Assembly: GCA_029255685.2 (NCBI GenBank)
Contig: CM055315.2
Span: 56,825,181 to 56,889,180 of the forward strand
Length of the DNA: 64,000 bases
From: Silene conica
Taxonomy: Eukaryota; Streptophyta; Magnoliopsida; Caryophyllales; Caryophyllaceae
Direction of reading: 5' to 3'
In this document: positions 32,850 to 45,574 of the stretch, piece after piece
Numbering within the stretch: the first letter of the stretch is position 1
Layout: every line of letters starts with the position of its first letter
Translations under genes and position numbers: made by a program
The notes under the pieces: model-generated
Told to the model about the DNA's origin: nothing
The model's database searches: none
What the model saw: only the letters and a program-made list of their open reading frames with translations

Positions 32850-35278
32850 TCTATCTATAAAAGGAAGGTCATTTAAAGCATTTTGATTGGTTGTTGAATT
32901 TTATAAAAAAAAATTGATTTTTATTGATGTAGGGTCCACCATGATCACCAAGTTAATTAATTGGTCTCTCTACTCCTATTTTTCTATTAGTTCAATGGTT
33001 TATTTCTTTTTAATTCAACTAGTTTTAATCTCGTGCAAATAATGCACGGATGACTTTTAAATCCATGCAAAAAAATATTGCTGATTACGGTTATTTTTTA
33101 GAAAAATATTATTGATTACGAATTTTCCAGTAATTATTGTTGTTTTGAGTAATTTCTTTATTTGAGAAATAATTGTTTATAACGATTTCGACATTTGAGA
33201 TTTTTAAAAGATGATTTGAATAACATAAAATAACTTGATAATAATTGACTCAAAAATAACTCAAACCCGAAATAACCCGCTTAGATCAAATAAACCGACT
33301 TGATTGTCCATTTTACCAGGTCTAGGGAGGAGGTTCAACAATTTTGTTTTTACGTTACTATTTTGCCTACAATTAGTAGTAAAAGTTATGATACTATCAA
33401 TCTCTACTTGCTCGTACCCCAATGTTAATCGTAGTTATCACATTATCGATAACCCATCCATTTTTTCATATAATCAAACTCACTCAACCATTTCTTTCAT
33501 ATTATCAATAACTCATCCGTGTATAGGAATTATTTTTGTACGTTGGAGACTGAAAGCAATCGAATTTTTTTTATAATAAATAATATACTCCAGTAATATT
33601 TTGTAATATCTAGGTTGTAGTTTTTTTTATATTATATAGTTAATATCATAGAAAACATTTTAACTTTTTCAGTGAAGATTTTTTTTTATTATAGTTAATT
33701 GGTATTTTTAATTATTTAATTTGTAATTTTTGAATGTTTATATTATATTCTATTAGTAATAACAAATGTATAATGTATGATGTTGCATAGTTTGTATTAT
33801 TAAACACAAAAAAAAAATAAAAAAAAATTGAGTGTAAAACATGGGGGTCCCCACAAAAAAAGTTATTTTTTTAACTTTAAAATGAAGAACCAATAGGAGA
33901 CCTTCATTTTCTACTCCTTTTATAGTAAAGGGATAAATTCTAAAATCATTAAAATTAATTAACTTTCAATAATCATTAGATTTCAATAACTTTAATTTTT
34001 AAAAAACCAACAAGTAAATAGCCGAGAGAATTTCATATTCGTCGTCCTTTTGGCTACTGCTAAATACGGTCGGTCAAAAACGTAATTTTTGTAGTGCATT
34101 TAGATAGTATTACTATTGTTCGTCGTATAAAGAGCATTATTCATTTGATAATTACCAATTTTTTTTAAAATTACAGATTTAGCTTTACAACAAAGATAAA
34201 CAACAAAAATTTAAAATTTATGAAAAGAGAGTAGCAAAAGATTTTAAAGGTAGTATATTTTGAATACGTATTTTATATCAAATTTAACGAGCCAAAAAAA
34301 TGAAAAAAGTAAATATATAATATATAAATAATGAAAAAAAAACGATAAAAAACTGCAACAATAAATACGCAAAATAACAATCCGTATTATATATTTGACG
34401 GAAAAAAATTAAACTTTTCATTTGATTCCTTCTCATGCGTTAAACATTAATTAGCAATCAATTGAGCAATTTAATTAATCTAAAGAATATTGATGGAATT
34501 GTAAAAACATAAAGAGGTAATTTATTGAGTTTGATAAAAAAGGTGAGCGTTGTAACGAACCCCGAATAGATTTTAGAGAGGCGACATAGTAGTTAGATTA
34601 AAGGAAAAGTAGTGAGGGGGAATTAGAGAGTGAAAAAAAGGCAAAGTTGTGAGTTGAAATGAGGTTAGGCAGATGTGGAGTTTATCAAATAAACGAACAT
34701 ATAATTTTTCACTTTGTTATATGCTTATATCTCTATATAAAGGTTCACAAATTCTCATTGAAGACAGACCAATTCCGTCTCCTTAAGAAGACGGGCGAAA
34801 ATGTCACATTTTTGAGGACAACAGGTTTTCTTGGGTAGTTAGAGAGTCGACCAAGACTAATTAGGTTAATTAGGATAGTTAGGAATTTAGGATTTAAACC
34901 ATAAGTATAATTTTCAGATTTATACTTATTTTTATTGGGTATTTTTCCGTTTTAAGTTTAAAATAATTTAATTTCAACCCCTTAAAAATATAGGACAAAT
35001 ATTTTAGTTTTTCTTTACATAATGTTACTGTTTTTTCTTATTCAACCTACATATATATTTGATCTATCTTAAATAAGATTTATTTTTGTTTATCATGTCG
35101 AGGTAATGTGTGTTTTTAATTACGTCCAAGTTAAAAGTATAAATTATTTTTACATTTTACATTAGTGTAACTGTAATACTAAAATCATATTTTTATTAAA
35201 TATATATTCAACTTTTTTTTTTCATTTTTAATTTAATAAAATTAAGCCCGTGCATTTTTTGCACGGGTGTAAAACTAG
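32850..35278 (+). mobile_element. Helitron copy 2, complete ends, non-autonomous
   Basis: The 5' end TCTATCTATAAAAGG follows A; the 3' end has hairpin CCCGTGC-attttt-GCACGGG (35247-35267) then CTAG (35275-35278) before T. All three Helitron hallmarks are present. The interior is AT-rich without Rep/helicase genes. It carries a second Helitron on the opposite strand (33019-33933). It lies directly behind copy 1, head to tail, and its CTAG is about 410 bases before the IST1-like gene start, so it could affect that promoter. Confidence 0.85.
33019..33933 (-). mobile_element. Nested Helitron in copy 2
   Basis: On the minus strand it starts TCCCTTTACTATAAAAGGAG and ends with hairpin CGTGCA-ttatt-TGCACG, nine bases, then CTAG. 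It sits exactly between A and T. The uninterrupted host sequence AATTCAATAAATTC survives in copy 1 at 31722-31735, so the insertion point is proven to the base. 915 bp, no genes. Different ends from its host show it belongs to another family. Confidence 0.92.
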
Positions 35279-35689
35279 TGATATCACACAAAGCTAGCAT
35301 AGTTCATAAACATTAAGGCTGCCCAAAAAAATTAGGGAAAAAATAAAAAAAAATGATATTTGATTATTGGTTAAACAAGAAATAAAGGAAGTTGGAGTAG
35401 TTATAAAAGTTTAGATATGTAGTTAGTTTGTAAATGTATTGAGAGATGATTGAGCGAAATAGTTGGTGGGGATTGAGTGAGAAGTTTAGAGGTGAACGTG
35501 GGATTTGAACATGTTTTACTTGGTACTTTTATAAGTTTACCTATGTACCCTTACTTACTGCGGTTAAGTTGTAAAACCTGAACGTGACAAGGGTAAAACC
35601 TGAAACATAAACAAACGTGCATTGGCTTTATAATGCAGATTGATGAGCTTACGCTTAGCTTAGTTAATTTGGTTGTTTGATTCGGAAAC
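35279..35689. promoter_or_regulatory. Probable upstream region of the IST1-like gene
   Basis: The 411 bases between the Helitron end and the ATG must contain the proximal promoter and 5' UTR unless transcription starts inside the Helitron. I do not see a confident TATA box or defined elements. AT-rich. Confidence 0.35.
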
Positions 35690-37837
35690 ATGCTTGACTT
35701 GTTATTTGGATGGAGAAAAGCTTCGAAATGGTATTAAATTTCTTTTTAAGCATTTCTAATTACGTCTGTTCATGTTAGAAATTAGCATGAAACTATGCAT
35801 GCATTATATATGGGCTTCAAATAAAATAAAATTCTATCTGTTGCTTGTTGTAATTGGCAGTAAGAAGTTGATGAAGATAACTCAATGCCGTCTAACGTTG
35901 TTGAAAAGCAAGAGATTGAGCGTCATACGGTTGTTAAAGGAAGACATTGCTCAGCTTCTCAAGAATCAACATCATCAAATCGCCATGAACAAGGTGGATT
36001 TTACAAAACAATAATTGCTTCTTCTTTTATATACTTTCTCTGTCTTTTCAACCATTATAACAATGAACAAGTCTTCCTTATTCACAGCTCTGCCAATTGT
36101 ACGTGGATGAGAACGTACTCTCAATCTATGAGATGCTCACAACTTTCTCAGATTTCATTCTGCTCAATCTCTCTTACATTCGTAGACACAAGTATGTATG
36201 TATCTATCTATGCAAACATTTTAGCTTTTCATTTCGATGTCATCAAGGATGCTTTCAACATTACTTCATATTATGGGCTCTGCATAACTGAGATAACTAA
36301 ATCGATTTGATGAATGCTTTTATTTTGTTTCAAAAATAATTGCATCATTATGTTTAACTTCAGGGATATTCCAAATGATATTAACGAAGCTATATCCACA
36401 CTCATCTTTGCCTCTGCAAGGATAGGGGATCTTCCAGAACTTAGGCTTTTAAGGAACCTCTTCACGGAGCGTTATGGCAACCCATTTGTCACAGCTGCAA
36501 TTGAATTGTACCCGGGAAACCTTGTTAATTCTCAGGTATTTCAATCTTACAACTCAATTCCTATGTTTTCTCTCTTTTTTAAATTATTTGTTTACTGATT
36601 GGGCAATGCTAAATAAAGGTGAAAGAGAAGTTCACCTCAAAATCAGTCCCGGAAGATGTTAGGAACAGAATGGTGGATGAAATAGTTAGAGATTACTTCT
36701 TCAAACCCGGACAATTCACAATTCAATACAAACCAGATACTCATCAAAAACTTGAAAAGGTAATTTCTTTTTAATACGCGATTCTCCAGGATAGTCCGAT
36801 TATATTACCGGTTTACCGCAGTCCTCCGAGATTGCATTTATCACAGCTAACAAGGGTTAGATTATAAGCACAGGTTTACCCCCTTGTTGATAACACAGAT
36901 AGGATAATAAGCACAATTTAAGAACAATGCACATAGTTATATTATTAATAAATCAACGACTGATTTTCAGGTGAATGAATCTACTGAAGTTCAAAGACAT
37001 GATACTGACAGAAACGAAAAGGGCACATCCAGCAACACTTCTATTGGATTTCAGTCTCCACCAACAATTTGCAACACACCAAAAATATCAAGACCCACAA
37101 ATTTAACTCACTTATTAAGTCCTCCTTCCGAGAACAATAATGGAAGACAGACTTCAGGTAGCTCAATTCTTCATGTCCACAATATAGAGGAGTTCAGGTC
37201 TGAAAACTACCAAACAGTAAACTTTGACCATCAAGATATCAGGTTCTTCCTGTTTAAGATCGATACAGATACACCCATTCATCACAATGAAGCGATTAAT
37301 GTACATGACGAAAGAACCGCAAGGAAAAGGGTGAGGAGGAAAAAGTCAGTATCAAAGGAAAAGCCGAGTACAAACGATGTTCAGCGTGAAATTTACTACA
37401 GTAGCAGCCCTGGAAATCGACGAAAATATCAGAAGAAGCATCATATTCATGAAATGGAAAGAAATTATTTTGATGGTCAAAGTAACAAGAATATTGAAAC
37501 ATTTGATTGTTATAGTTTGGAACAACCCTGGTATTTCTACACCAATGGCAACCAAGGTTATGATACTACCTTCTGGAGAAAAAAATGTGGCGAATCTGGT
37601 GATGTCCGGCCATATGTAAGGGCTAGGACTATGCCTCAACGTCACGAAAGGGAGATATGTAAGGAAATCGAAAGGCCGAGTTCTTTTCCAGTTCAGAAAG
37701 GGTTCGATGACGCCAGTGTTATTAGGAATACACGTTCTCAGAAACATGTACACCCAAAGTTGCCGGATTATGATGAGATAGCAACAATTTTTGGGGCACT
37801 GAAGAAGGCTCACCTACAAATCAAGGGCACCCCATGA
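35690..37837 (+). CDS. IST1-like protein (ESCRT-associated)
   Basis: Six exons with GT-AG introns join in frame: 35690-35730, 35861-35993, 36088-36191, 36364-36535, 36619-36759 and 36971-37837, giving 485 residues. The N-terminal half (about residues 5-195) is an Ist1 (DUF292) domain: MLDLLFGWRKASK, RLTLLKSKRLSVIRLLKEDI, LYVDENVLSIYEML, DINEAISTLIFASARIGDLP, ELRLLRNLFTERYGN and PGNLVNSQ. Family members bind ESCRT-III and Vps4-type ATPase and regulate multivesicular body sorting on endosomes. The last exon is a long, polar, probably disordered tail with a basic cluster (KRVRRKKS). The match to the family is strong; the NK-LC junction between exons 2 and 3 is the least certain joint. Plant ISTL paralogues are numerous and I cannot assign one. 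Confidence 0.92.
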
Positions 37838-38774
37838 AATAGGCTCACATACAATTCAACTATCGTGTCTTCTGTTTTCCATTACCTGGTTTGATTATGG
37901 AGCATTTATTCTAACCTGTTACGGAGTACTACCATTTAAATTTTTGTTTTTCCTTATTACCAATTTCTCTCAAATTTCTGTTTAAGATTTAGCGGATGAG
38001 TTCAGAAATACCCAGTTCCGGATTTCAATGTAGCATTAGAAAACTCAGAAAAAGAACTAGTACACTTAAAAACATCCAGAAAATTACAGAAGGTATGACA
38101 AGTGTATCGGCAGCGAACTCAGGAGGCTACCATTAATGGAAATGTTGTATCAAATTAATGAAACCCTTCATTTGTTTGTTCTATATGGGAATTAGTATTC
38201 ATAATGGAAGAAATGGGGAGAAAATTAATTAGGGTTTAGAAAAACACAAATTCTCATTCAACACTATCCATTTTAGCTTAAGATGGCACTTTCCCTATGC
38301 ATTTAAATACACAAGTGATATATACTTGACCCGTCTTAAGCTTAAGACAGTGATAGTAGTACCGTCTGAAACGGGACTTACTGAAAGAAAAAGAGAAGAT
38401 GAATTATGTTAACTAGTCTTTTCCACTATTACCATCAAGTGGGAGGAGTAAAATGAAGCAGCACGCAAGTCAATAAGTCATCTTTTGTAGATCTGAAAAA
38501 ATAATTTAAATATTTACAAGTGGGTATTGTATATTCTAAATTTTCTATAAAAAAATCTTGAAGTTGTAGCAATCCTTCTGTAAGAAAAATATTACAAAAT
38601 CCTTGAGAAATGTCAACAAATGTATGACAATTAATCTGGTAAAGTAGTCATCCAACTTATTAAACCCAGAACATGGTGGGAGACTACTCTGAAGAAACTA
38701 GTTTGCTTTGATTCTTAGTTTGGTCTCTTGTTAGACTATCACATTGAGTTGGGATCAAGTGCTTAAAAGAGCAT
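37838..38774. other. Spacer between IST1-like and polyol transporter genes
   Basis: Contains the 3' UTR of the first gene and the promoter of the second. The sequence GACCCGTCTTAAGCTTAAGAC at 38330-38350, with a CTTAAGCTTAAG palindrome, is a frequent plant repeat word. No gene or RNA is seen. Confidence 0.5.
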
Positions 38775-40717
38775 ATGGGGTTGCTTAATGAAAATGGAGT
38801 GGAGCTATCCAATATTGATCTTACAAGTAAAAATAAGTATAAGAGGATGGTTGTCGAAATTGGAGAGCTTGATGATGGTGATGATTCTTCATTTAATAAG
38901 TTTGATGCCAACAGCACAAGAAAATATGTTATGGCTTGCGCCTTTTTCGCTTCTGTCAATTCTGTTTTACTTGGATATGGTATGTCTTTCTCGCACATTC
39001 TTCAATATTTTTAAATTGACTTCTCATTGTTAATGTTAATGACTGAATATGATCCGTACTCCGTATTTCTTTTGTTAAATTTGACATTTGGGTTAGAATA
39101 AGCAGTAGGGGAAAGTGAGATCCTAATCCGCAAGACAATGACTACATTTAAACACTACATAAAATTAATCACTAAGCATGCCAAAAACTCGCTTGCTGGA
39201 CAGCATGATTTTTGTACCCACTTTGATGCATCGTAGCCAAAAGATTCATTCATCTGGATTTATAAAGCAACACTGATCTGATAATCTAATCTCATAGTTG
39301 ACTTGATTCTGTTATATTTGTATTTTGTTGAAGATTGCTGATTTACCTGAAACTGGCAGATGTGGGTGTCATGAGTGGGGCAATCATATTCATCCAACAA
39401 GAACTGAAAATAAGTGAGGTCCAACAAGAAATACTAGTAGGATGTTTGAGCATAGTTTCCCTAGTCGGTAGTCTAGCAGGTGGAAGATCATCAGATGCCA
39501 TTGGTAGAAAATGGACAATGGGAGTTGGAGCAATAATCTTTCAAATAGGAGCCCTTATAATGACCATTGCTCATTCTTTCCGAATCCTAATGCTCGGAAG
39601 GCTCCTATCCGGCATTGGCATTGGTTTTGGTGCTACAATTATGGGTGTTTACATAGCCGAGATCTCCCCTGCTAACTCTAGAGGCTTCCTCACCACCTTC
39701 CCAGAAATATGCATCAATGTTGGAATACTTCTTGGTTATGTCTCCAACTATGCTTTCTCTGGACTGCCTGCCAATATAAGTTGGAGAGTAATGCTTGCTT
39801 TGGGGATACTCCCTTCTGTTATCGTTGGATTTGCACTCTTTGCTATACCAGAATCCCCAAGGTGGCTAGTTGTTCAAGGCAGAGTCGATGAAGCTAGATC
39901 GGTGCTATTGAGAACAATTGGAGATGAAAAAGAAGTGGAGGAAAGACTATCTGAAATCCAACAAGCTGCCATTAATGCAAACTCTTCAGAATCAGAAGAG
40001 AAAGCCGTTTGGCAAGAACTTTTAAGGCCTAACCCTGTCGTTTTCAAAATGCTTGTTGCGGGCATTGGCCTCCAATGTTTCCAACAAATCACTGGAATTG
40101 ATGCTTTGGTTTATTACAGTCCAACCATTTTGAAAACAACTGGGATCGAGGATAACACACAACTTTTAGCTGCAACGGTTGCAGTAGGAGTAACAAAGAC
40201 GGCTTTTATATTATTTGCACTTGTTCTTATAGATAGAATAGGAAGGAAGCCGTTGCTGTACGCAAGCACAATTGGAATGACTGTATGCTTGTTCTGTTTT
40301 GCAGTGAGTTTACCATTCATGGAAAAAGGGCCTCTTGGGATTTCATTGGCATTAATATTAATATGTGGAGACGTCGCATTCTTTTCAGTTGGAATGGGTC
40401 CCATTTGCTGGGTTTTGACTTCTGAAATTTACCCGTTGAGATTACGAGCTCAGGCTGTGGCAATTGGAGTTGCAGGAAATAGGGTGTGTAGTGGAATTGT
40501 GAGCTTATCTTTCCTGTCGGTTTCCAAGGCTATTTCAGTGCCCGGGACATTCCTAGTTTTCTCTTTACTATCAGCTCTTTCTGTTGGGTTTGTTCATATG
40601 ATTATTCCGGAGACTAAAGGGAAGACTCTTGAGGAAATAGAGTGTTTGTTTGAGAATGGGGAAGGATTAAAGAATGATCAGTGTAAGATGAGCGATACGG
40701 AACGTTTAGTTTCATAA
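38775..40717 (+). CDS. Polyol/monosaccharide transporter (PLT4-like)
   Basis: Two exons, 38775-38979 and 39360-40717, join at a Gly-Tyr-Asp codon to give 520 residues. It is a sugar porter of the major facilitator superfamily; PLT-group members are plasma-membrane proton symporters for polyols such as sorbitol, mannitol, inositol derivatives and some monosaccharides. Visible motifs in order: YDVGVMSGAIIF (TM1), GGRSSDAIGRKW (loop 2-3), GRLLSGIGIGFG, PESPRWLV (loop 6-7), QQITGIDALVYYSP (TM7), DRIGRKPLL (loop 8-9), SEIYPLRLRAQA and PETKGKTLEEIE after TM12. The acidic N-terminus (about 50 residues) and overall pattern are closest to Arabidopsis PLT4 among those I know. Start: first ATG with a conserved-length leader. 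Substrate cannot be told from sequence. Confidence 0.94.
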
Positions 40718-41695
40718 AAATGTCAAGACAACTACTCCATATGAGAAGGTATATTCCAATTTTGAGGATGGGGAAGGACTGCAGGATTGTCACTGCTGTT
40801 ACACTACAGTTCACTCTTGAGAAAGCAATATTCATCTCTGGAATTGTATTGTCAACAATTATGGCGCTAGATGCTAGATACTCTACTAGATACCATAACA
40901 TTGTCTTATTCAACAACTAAAACAAACTTTCATATGATTCATCATTTCAACTTTAACCTCATTGTATTTTTTTCATTAAGTTTCTATCCTTTTAAAACCA
41001 AATTAACTCTTATATCATTTTTTCCTAAAACCTAATCTAATCTAATTGCTCAAGCATTTCAGCATGAACCCTTATTCTCAAATAATTGAACTAACTGACA
41101 CTTGAAATGCCAAATATTTCTGATGGATTTGCCATTGAAAATGGTCGGAAAGACAAGTTTTCACTTTCTTTAACATTAGCATTCCCTGTCAAAGTAATTG
41201 TACATTTGTACCAATGTTGAAAATGTAACTATTTTTTTTTGGTGTGTTTAAAATCTTTAATCTGGTTTAGTTGAATTCTGATGGTATCAATACAAATAAT
41301 TCTTCAATAAGTAGTGATTTATGATCTCCATATCATATTGTGAAGTCTCAAGCACTATAGGCTAGAATAGGAGCCGGAGTAGGGATTGATTCGCCAGAGG
41401 GAGGGTAAGTGTGTGTGGTGAGGGTATGTGGGGATGAGTAACGGTTTTAGGTAAGTGAGGGTAGGATTGCTCTTGATTGCCCAAAAACTTGATTTATCGC
41501 CTTATTGCCCTATGATCTTGAGCTTTATTTAGTCTTAGCTTCTCTTGATGCTTAGTCGTTGGATATCGCCATTTAGCTCCCAAATGCTCCATTTATGCGA
41601 GGTTAACACTCATTTTCTACTAATGACACAAAACCTTATAGAATAATAAATAAGAAGCTAAAGATACACGAAACGATCCTAATAGTCATAAAAAG
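40718..41695. other. 3' region of polyol transporter and spacer
   Basis: A GAGGATGGGGAAGGACTG block at 40764-40781 resembles the codons near the transporter C-terminus (40652-40670), a small local duplication. Beyond it is AT-rich spacer without genes. Confidence 0.45.
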
Positions 41696-42372
41696 TAGGG
41701 TTGAGAAAAAAAAATCCGATACGAATTTTTATCCGAATCCGATCCGAATTCCAGAAAAGAAATTCCGAATATATGGATACCGTTTAAAATGGATATCCGA
41801 TCCAGTTTTTTCCGAATAAACTGGACCGGATGTGGATCGAGATTTTCATAAAACTGGATATCCGAATCCGATCCGAATTTTAAAAAATTATATAAAAGTG
41901 TTTAGAAACTTCATGTTTAGTTTATGCGGATTTTAGACATATTTTGAAATTTGTAATAAAGACTTGTAATTTATTAATTCATGCTATCGGGACATATAAT
42001 TTAATAACTCATGCGATCGAGACTTGTAATTTAATAATTTATGCGATCAAGATTCAAGACTAGTAATTTATACCATCGAAGACCCTTTTTAAAGTAGGTT
42101 GCAAAACGTGAAATGGACTGAAATTGCCTTTAGTTTTAGTTTGCAACAACACATTGACCAATAACCCAATAACTTTTGTGGAACTTTTTTTACTTTTAAA
42201 TCTGGATCAAATCCGGTTTCCGAAATCTGGATATCCGAATTTTTGGATTCCAGATTATTGGATATCCGAAATATTCGGATCGGATGTGGATCACCAAAAT
42301 TGAGAATTTCAAATTCGGATATCCGATCCGAATGCCAAAACCGAATCGGATATCCGGTTTTGCTCAGTCCTA
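41696..42372. mobile_element. hAT-type MITE
   Basis: Flanked by the 8-bp repeat ATAAAAAG (41688-41695 and 42373-42380). Ends read TAGGGTTGAG and CTCAGTCCTA, inverted with two mismatches. The subterminal parts are full of GGATATCCGA and TCCGATCCGAAT words on both strands. 677 bp, no ORF. A decayed relative lies at about 19500-19660. Confidence 0.9.
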
Positions 42373-42380
42373 ATAAAAAG

Positions 42381-43323
42381 CATGTAAAATAATGCTAGTA
42401 AAGAAACTTATTGTGCATAAATATGAGCCACATTAATTGTTTATTTCAATTTTCATTTCCTTTTACATACAGTATAATTCTACTTATTGATTTTGTACAA
42501 TGATAACGTGAAACATTCTTTAAATATGACACAAATTCTTGTTTTCAAAAGAATCATTTTCGTTTTTCCAAAAAAAAAGACTTTATGATGATTTTATGGT
42601 CAAATGTATAGTTAGTTTTAAATCTTATGATAACTTGTTTTTTCAAAAGTGATCACGTTGACCATAGAAGAGTTTCAAAATTCCGTTTTTTTTATAAAAT
42701 ATCTACAACTCCTATAAATGTGAGAACTTTGGAAAATATGAACAGTAGATCAGTGCAAAGCATGAGGAGAGCGTGATGAACAGCACTTGTACTATTCTTC
42801 CTCATTTTACTCTGTTTTTACATTGTTGTGTTTCTTTATCTTCCTCTTTGTTTCCTCATTGATAGAGAGGTCAGAGGAGAAAAGAAGTAGAGTACATTGA
42901 ACAACAAATCTCCTTCTTCCTCATCTTCAACTACCTCACTCTGATCAATTTTCTACGATTTATAATATCCCCAAATTATCAAATCACCTGAAAATTCAAA
43001 ACCCTAAATTGAAAGAGGGGAAACTCAATGCGAGGGATGAACAAATATTTATTCGACCCGAAGTAATGGATCCCGAATTCGAGAAATCGATAAGCTCTAG
43101 TTGAATGATAGCTCCAAAAAGCGGAAGCCAGCCGCCTCATCAGATGATGATGACGTATGTTCTTAATGAACTGTTCATTCTTATCTTGTAGTGGAAGAGT
43201 AGGGTTGGAACCACGGTCGGACTTAGAGGAGATCCATGGAGGTCATGGAGGTTGTGAAGGGTTGCCAAACGGGGAGGAGTTGACAAGGAGTTGCGTGGGT
43301 TTGGTGGACCGAGGGGTGTCGAG
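42381..43323 (+). pseudogene. Possible 5' end of a broken gene
   Basis: A TATA-like CTATAAATG at 42713 precedes a C/T-rich leader and an ATG at 43068 (MDPEFEKSIS), which runs into a stop; shifting frame gives LNDSSKKRKPAASSDDDD up to a plausible donor GTATGTTC at 43156. The lysine-arginine run resembles a nuclear localisation signal. After it comes a G-rich stretch, cut at 43329 by a solo LTR. I do not recognise the gene, and this may be only the edge of a repeat. Confidence 0.3.
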
Positions 43324-43328
43324 GGCGG

Positions 43329-45574
43329 TGTAACACCCCCATTTATTTTAGGGCCTGTACTAGGACTCCTCAGATAACTAAAGGTGTTACCATCTCGGTT
43401 CCCCGAGGCAGTAGATACAAAGGAAGATAAACAGTACTTTAATTAAAATTTAAGTCATAACATGTTCTTACAACTGTATCAAAAAGTCTTAACAAAATAA
43501 ATGAAGTACAACTCGTGCTAAACTGACTAAGGTGATCTAGACTCTAGCCTGGTCCGGATCCAAGCTCTTTCTCCCATAGCTCCCCCTTAATCTCAGCCAC
43601 CTGTCAATCTGCTCCCCAATAAATTGGTTCATCACAGGTGATCACGAATACACAGGGTCAACCACGAGGTTGAGTAGGGAAAAGAATAAATATAACAATA
43701 TAATAAACTCCGCACCGATCCAACGCCAAATAAACTCCGCACCGATCCAACGCCATATATACTCCGCACTGATCCAACACCATATATACTCCGCACCGAT
43801 CCAACACCAAATATACTCCGCACCGATCCAACACCATATCACAAGACCCAATATATATTCATATCGTATAATATCACAGAATAAGGTAATAACTCAATAC
43901 AGCGATCACATGATATTATATAGCAAACATGCTTAATGTCAAATGAGAACAGATTGTACATTATTATAAACCAGTATTTTCCCCTACCTGAATTAGCGGG
44001 AAAAGTAGATACGTCCGAGGCTTGTCAAAAATGTTCCACGCGAAACTCGCTACCTAAAGAGATATACGTAACAAATTAACAATCTTCCTGTACCCCTTAA
44101 CTATCATACTTTCCATAAATAGCAACCTTCCATAAGTGGAAAATTTCCATAAATAGAAACTTTCCCAATTTAGCAACTTTCCAAAAATAGACGTTCTCAT
44201 GACTTAAATAGTTCCCGACTCGTATATCTAATTAACACGACCCAAATACGTAAGAAAATACAACTTACTAGTTACAACATAAATACTACTAACAATAATA
44301 ATTAATATTAATAATAATAATGTTAATAATAATAAAAGTAGTAAACACCAAAACGAACCCCAACTCCCTTAAACCCAAAACCCGACTCACTTCGACTACC
44401 CCTTCCTCACCACCGTACCACTGCCGCAACCGGCCGCAACCACCCCATTGCGTACCCCGCAGCACCACTCACCACCACAACCACCACTAGCCCGCCGACT
44501 AACACCACCGTGGTGAACCAGAGCCCCAAACCAGGCCTGGTTCGTCACTTTAACCCCAGACCAGCCTAAAGTACTCGCCTATCGACCACCCTTGCCAACC
44601 CGACACCACCGACACAACCACCCCAACAACAACCCAGACACTTGGACTGTGCAGACACGGGGTAACACCGCATTGACCTCCCCCGAGTCAACGGTGTTAC
44701 CCTTCCCAAACCCCTGTACCCGAGTAGACACCTGAACAGAAACCAACAGACAAAAACGACACCCACAGACCTCCTGTCGAACTCCCGTGAATCGTCACAC
44801 TCTGCCACCAACAACCACCGTGCCACCCTCACCTGCATCACCCAACTTCCACCGACTCCATAAACCACGACCCTTATCAAAACAAACACGAACACAAGTA
44901 TAAATATCCAGAAACTTATCAAATAAACCCATGTATATATATATATATAAAAAACGAAGACACAGCCCTACTGACACCGTATAAAACTCCTCATACGACA
45001 GTCTTTAACAACCACGACCACCACTTAGTTGATTACATACACTCATTACATGGTACACTATGAATTTAAGCAAAAACAATGACAGTTGGTCGTATTAAGG
45101 CTCGTAAATTCATCTCTGAAAACCACGACTAACACTGAGATTAACGACAAACGGTGACATACCAAGTTTCCAGTCCAAAACGAACCGCCTTACGCCCACC
45201 TCTGACCACCGTGTACAACCTCTTCTCTTTCTTTGATGTGGCGGCTAGGGTTTTGTGTGAAGAATATGGAGTAGGGTAGGGTTTAGTGTAAGATGATGAA
45301 GGCTATAAGGAGGCAGCCTAGAGTAGGTTTCAGCGTGCTTCTAATTTCCGTGTGGGCTTAATTGCTTCACACTTTTCGAGGCCCAGATAACACGCAAGAG
45401 ATCCTAGGTTCGACCCCTACTAGCAGCACTATTCTAACAAGTCCCATGCTAGAGGTCTCAAGCTCGAACCCCCATAACGACATCAACTATACTTACTTAA
45501 ATAACATCTTAACATATGATAGTACTTATAAAGGCAAGTTTATATATCGAAGTCAGAAATTTCGGAGTATTACA
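43329..45574. mobile_element. Solo LTR with GGCGG target duplication
   Basis: The block starts TGTAACACCCCC and ends GGAGTATTACA, with GGCGG on both sides (43324-43328 and 45575-45579), no primer-binding site and no coding domains. Both ends are of the chromovirus (Tekay-like) kind. Both ends look alike when inverted, so orientation is undecided; the ACC-rich part at 44390-44900 resembles 5300-5560 in the other Gypsy-type LTR. It contains the 27-bp minisatellite at 43720-43840. Confidence 0.88.
43716..43842. repeat. 27-bp minisatellite
   Basis: Between four and five units of about 27 bp (core ACTCCGCACCGATCCAACACC) in tandem. Because 27 is a multiple of three, all frames give repetitive ORFs, which are not genes. 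The TATATA at unit borders allows weak hairpins, but the arms do not vary in a compensating way here. Confidence 0.9.

Noticed and set aside
34740..34860. Possible small RNA gene with GAAGACAGACC words before the Helitron end
   Set aside because: Resembles the common plant repeat word GTCTCCTTAAGAAGACGG; no stable fold or promoter boxes seen.
43632..43936. Repetitive ORFs with nine-residue periodicity
   Set aside because: They are frame readings of a 27-bp minisatellite, open on both strands for that reason.
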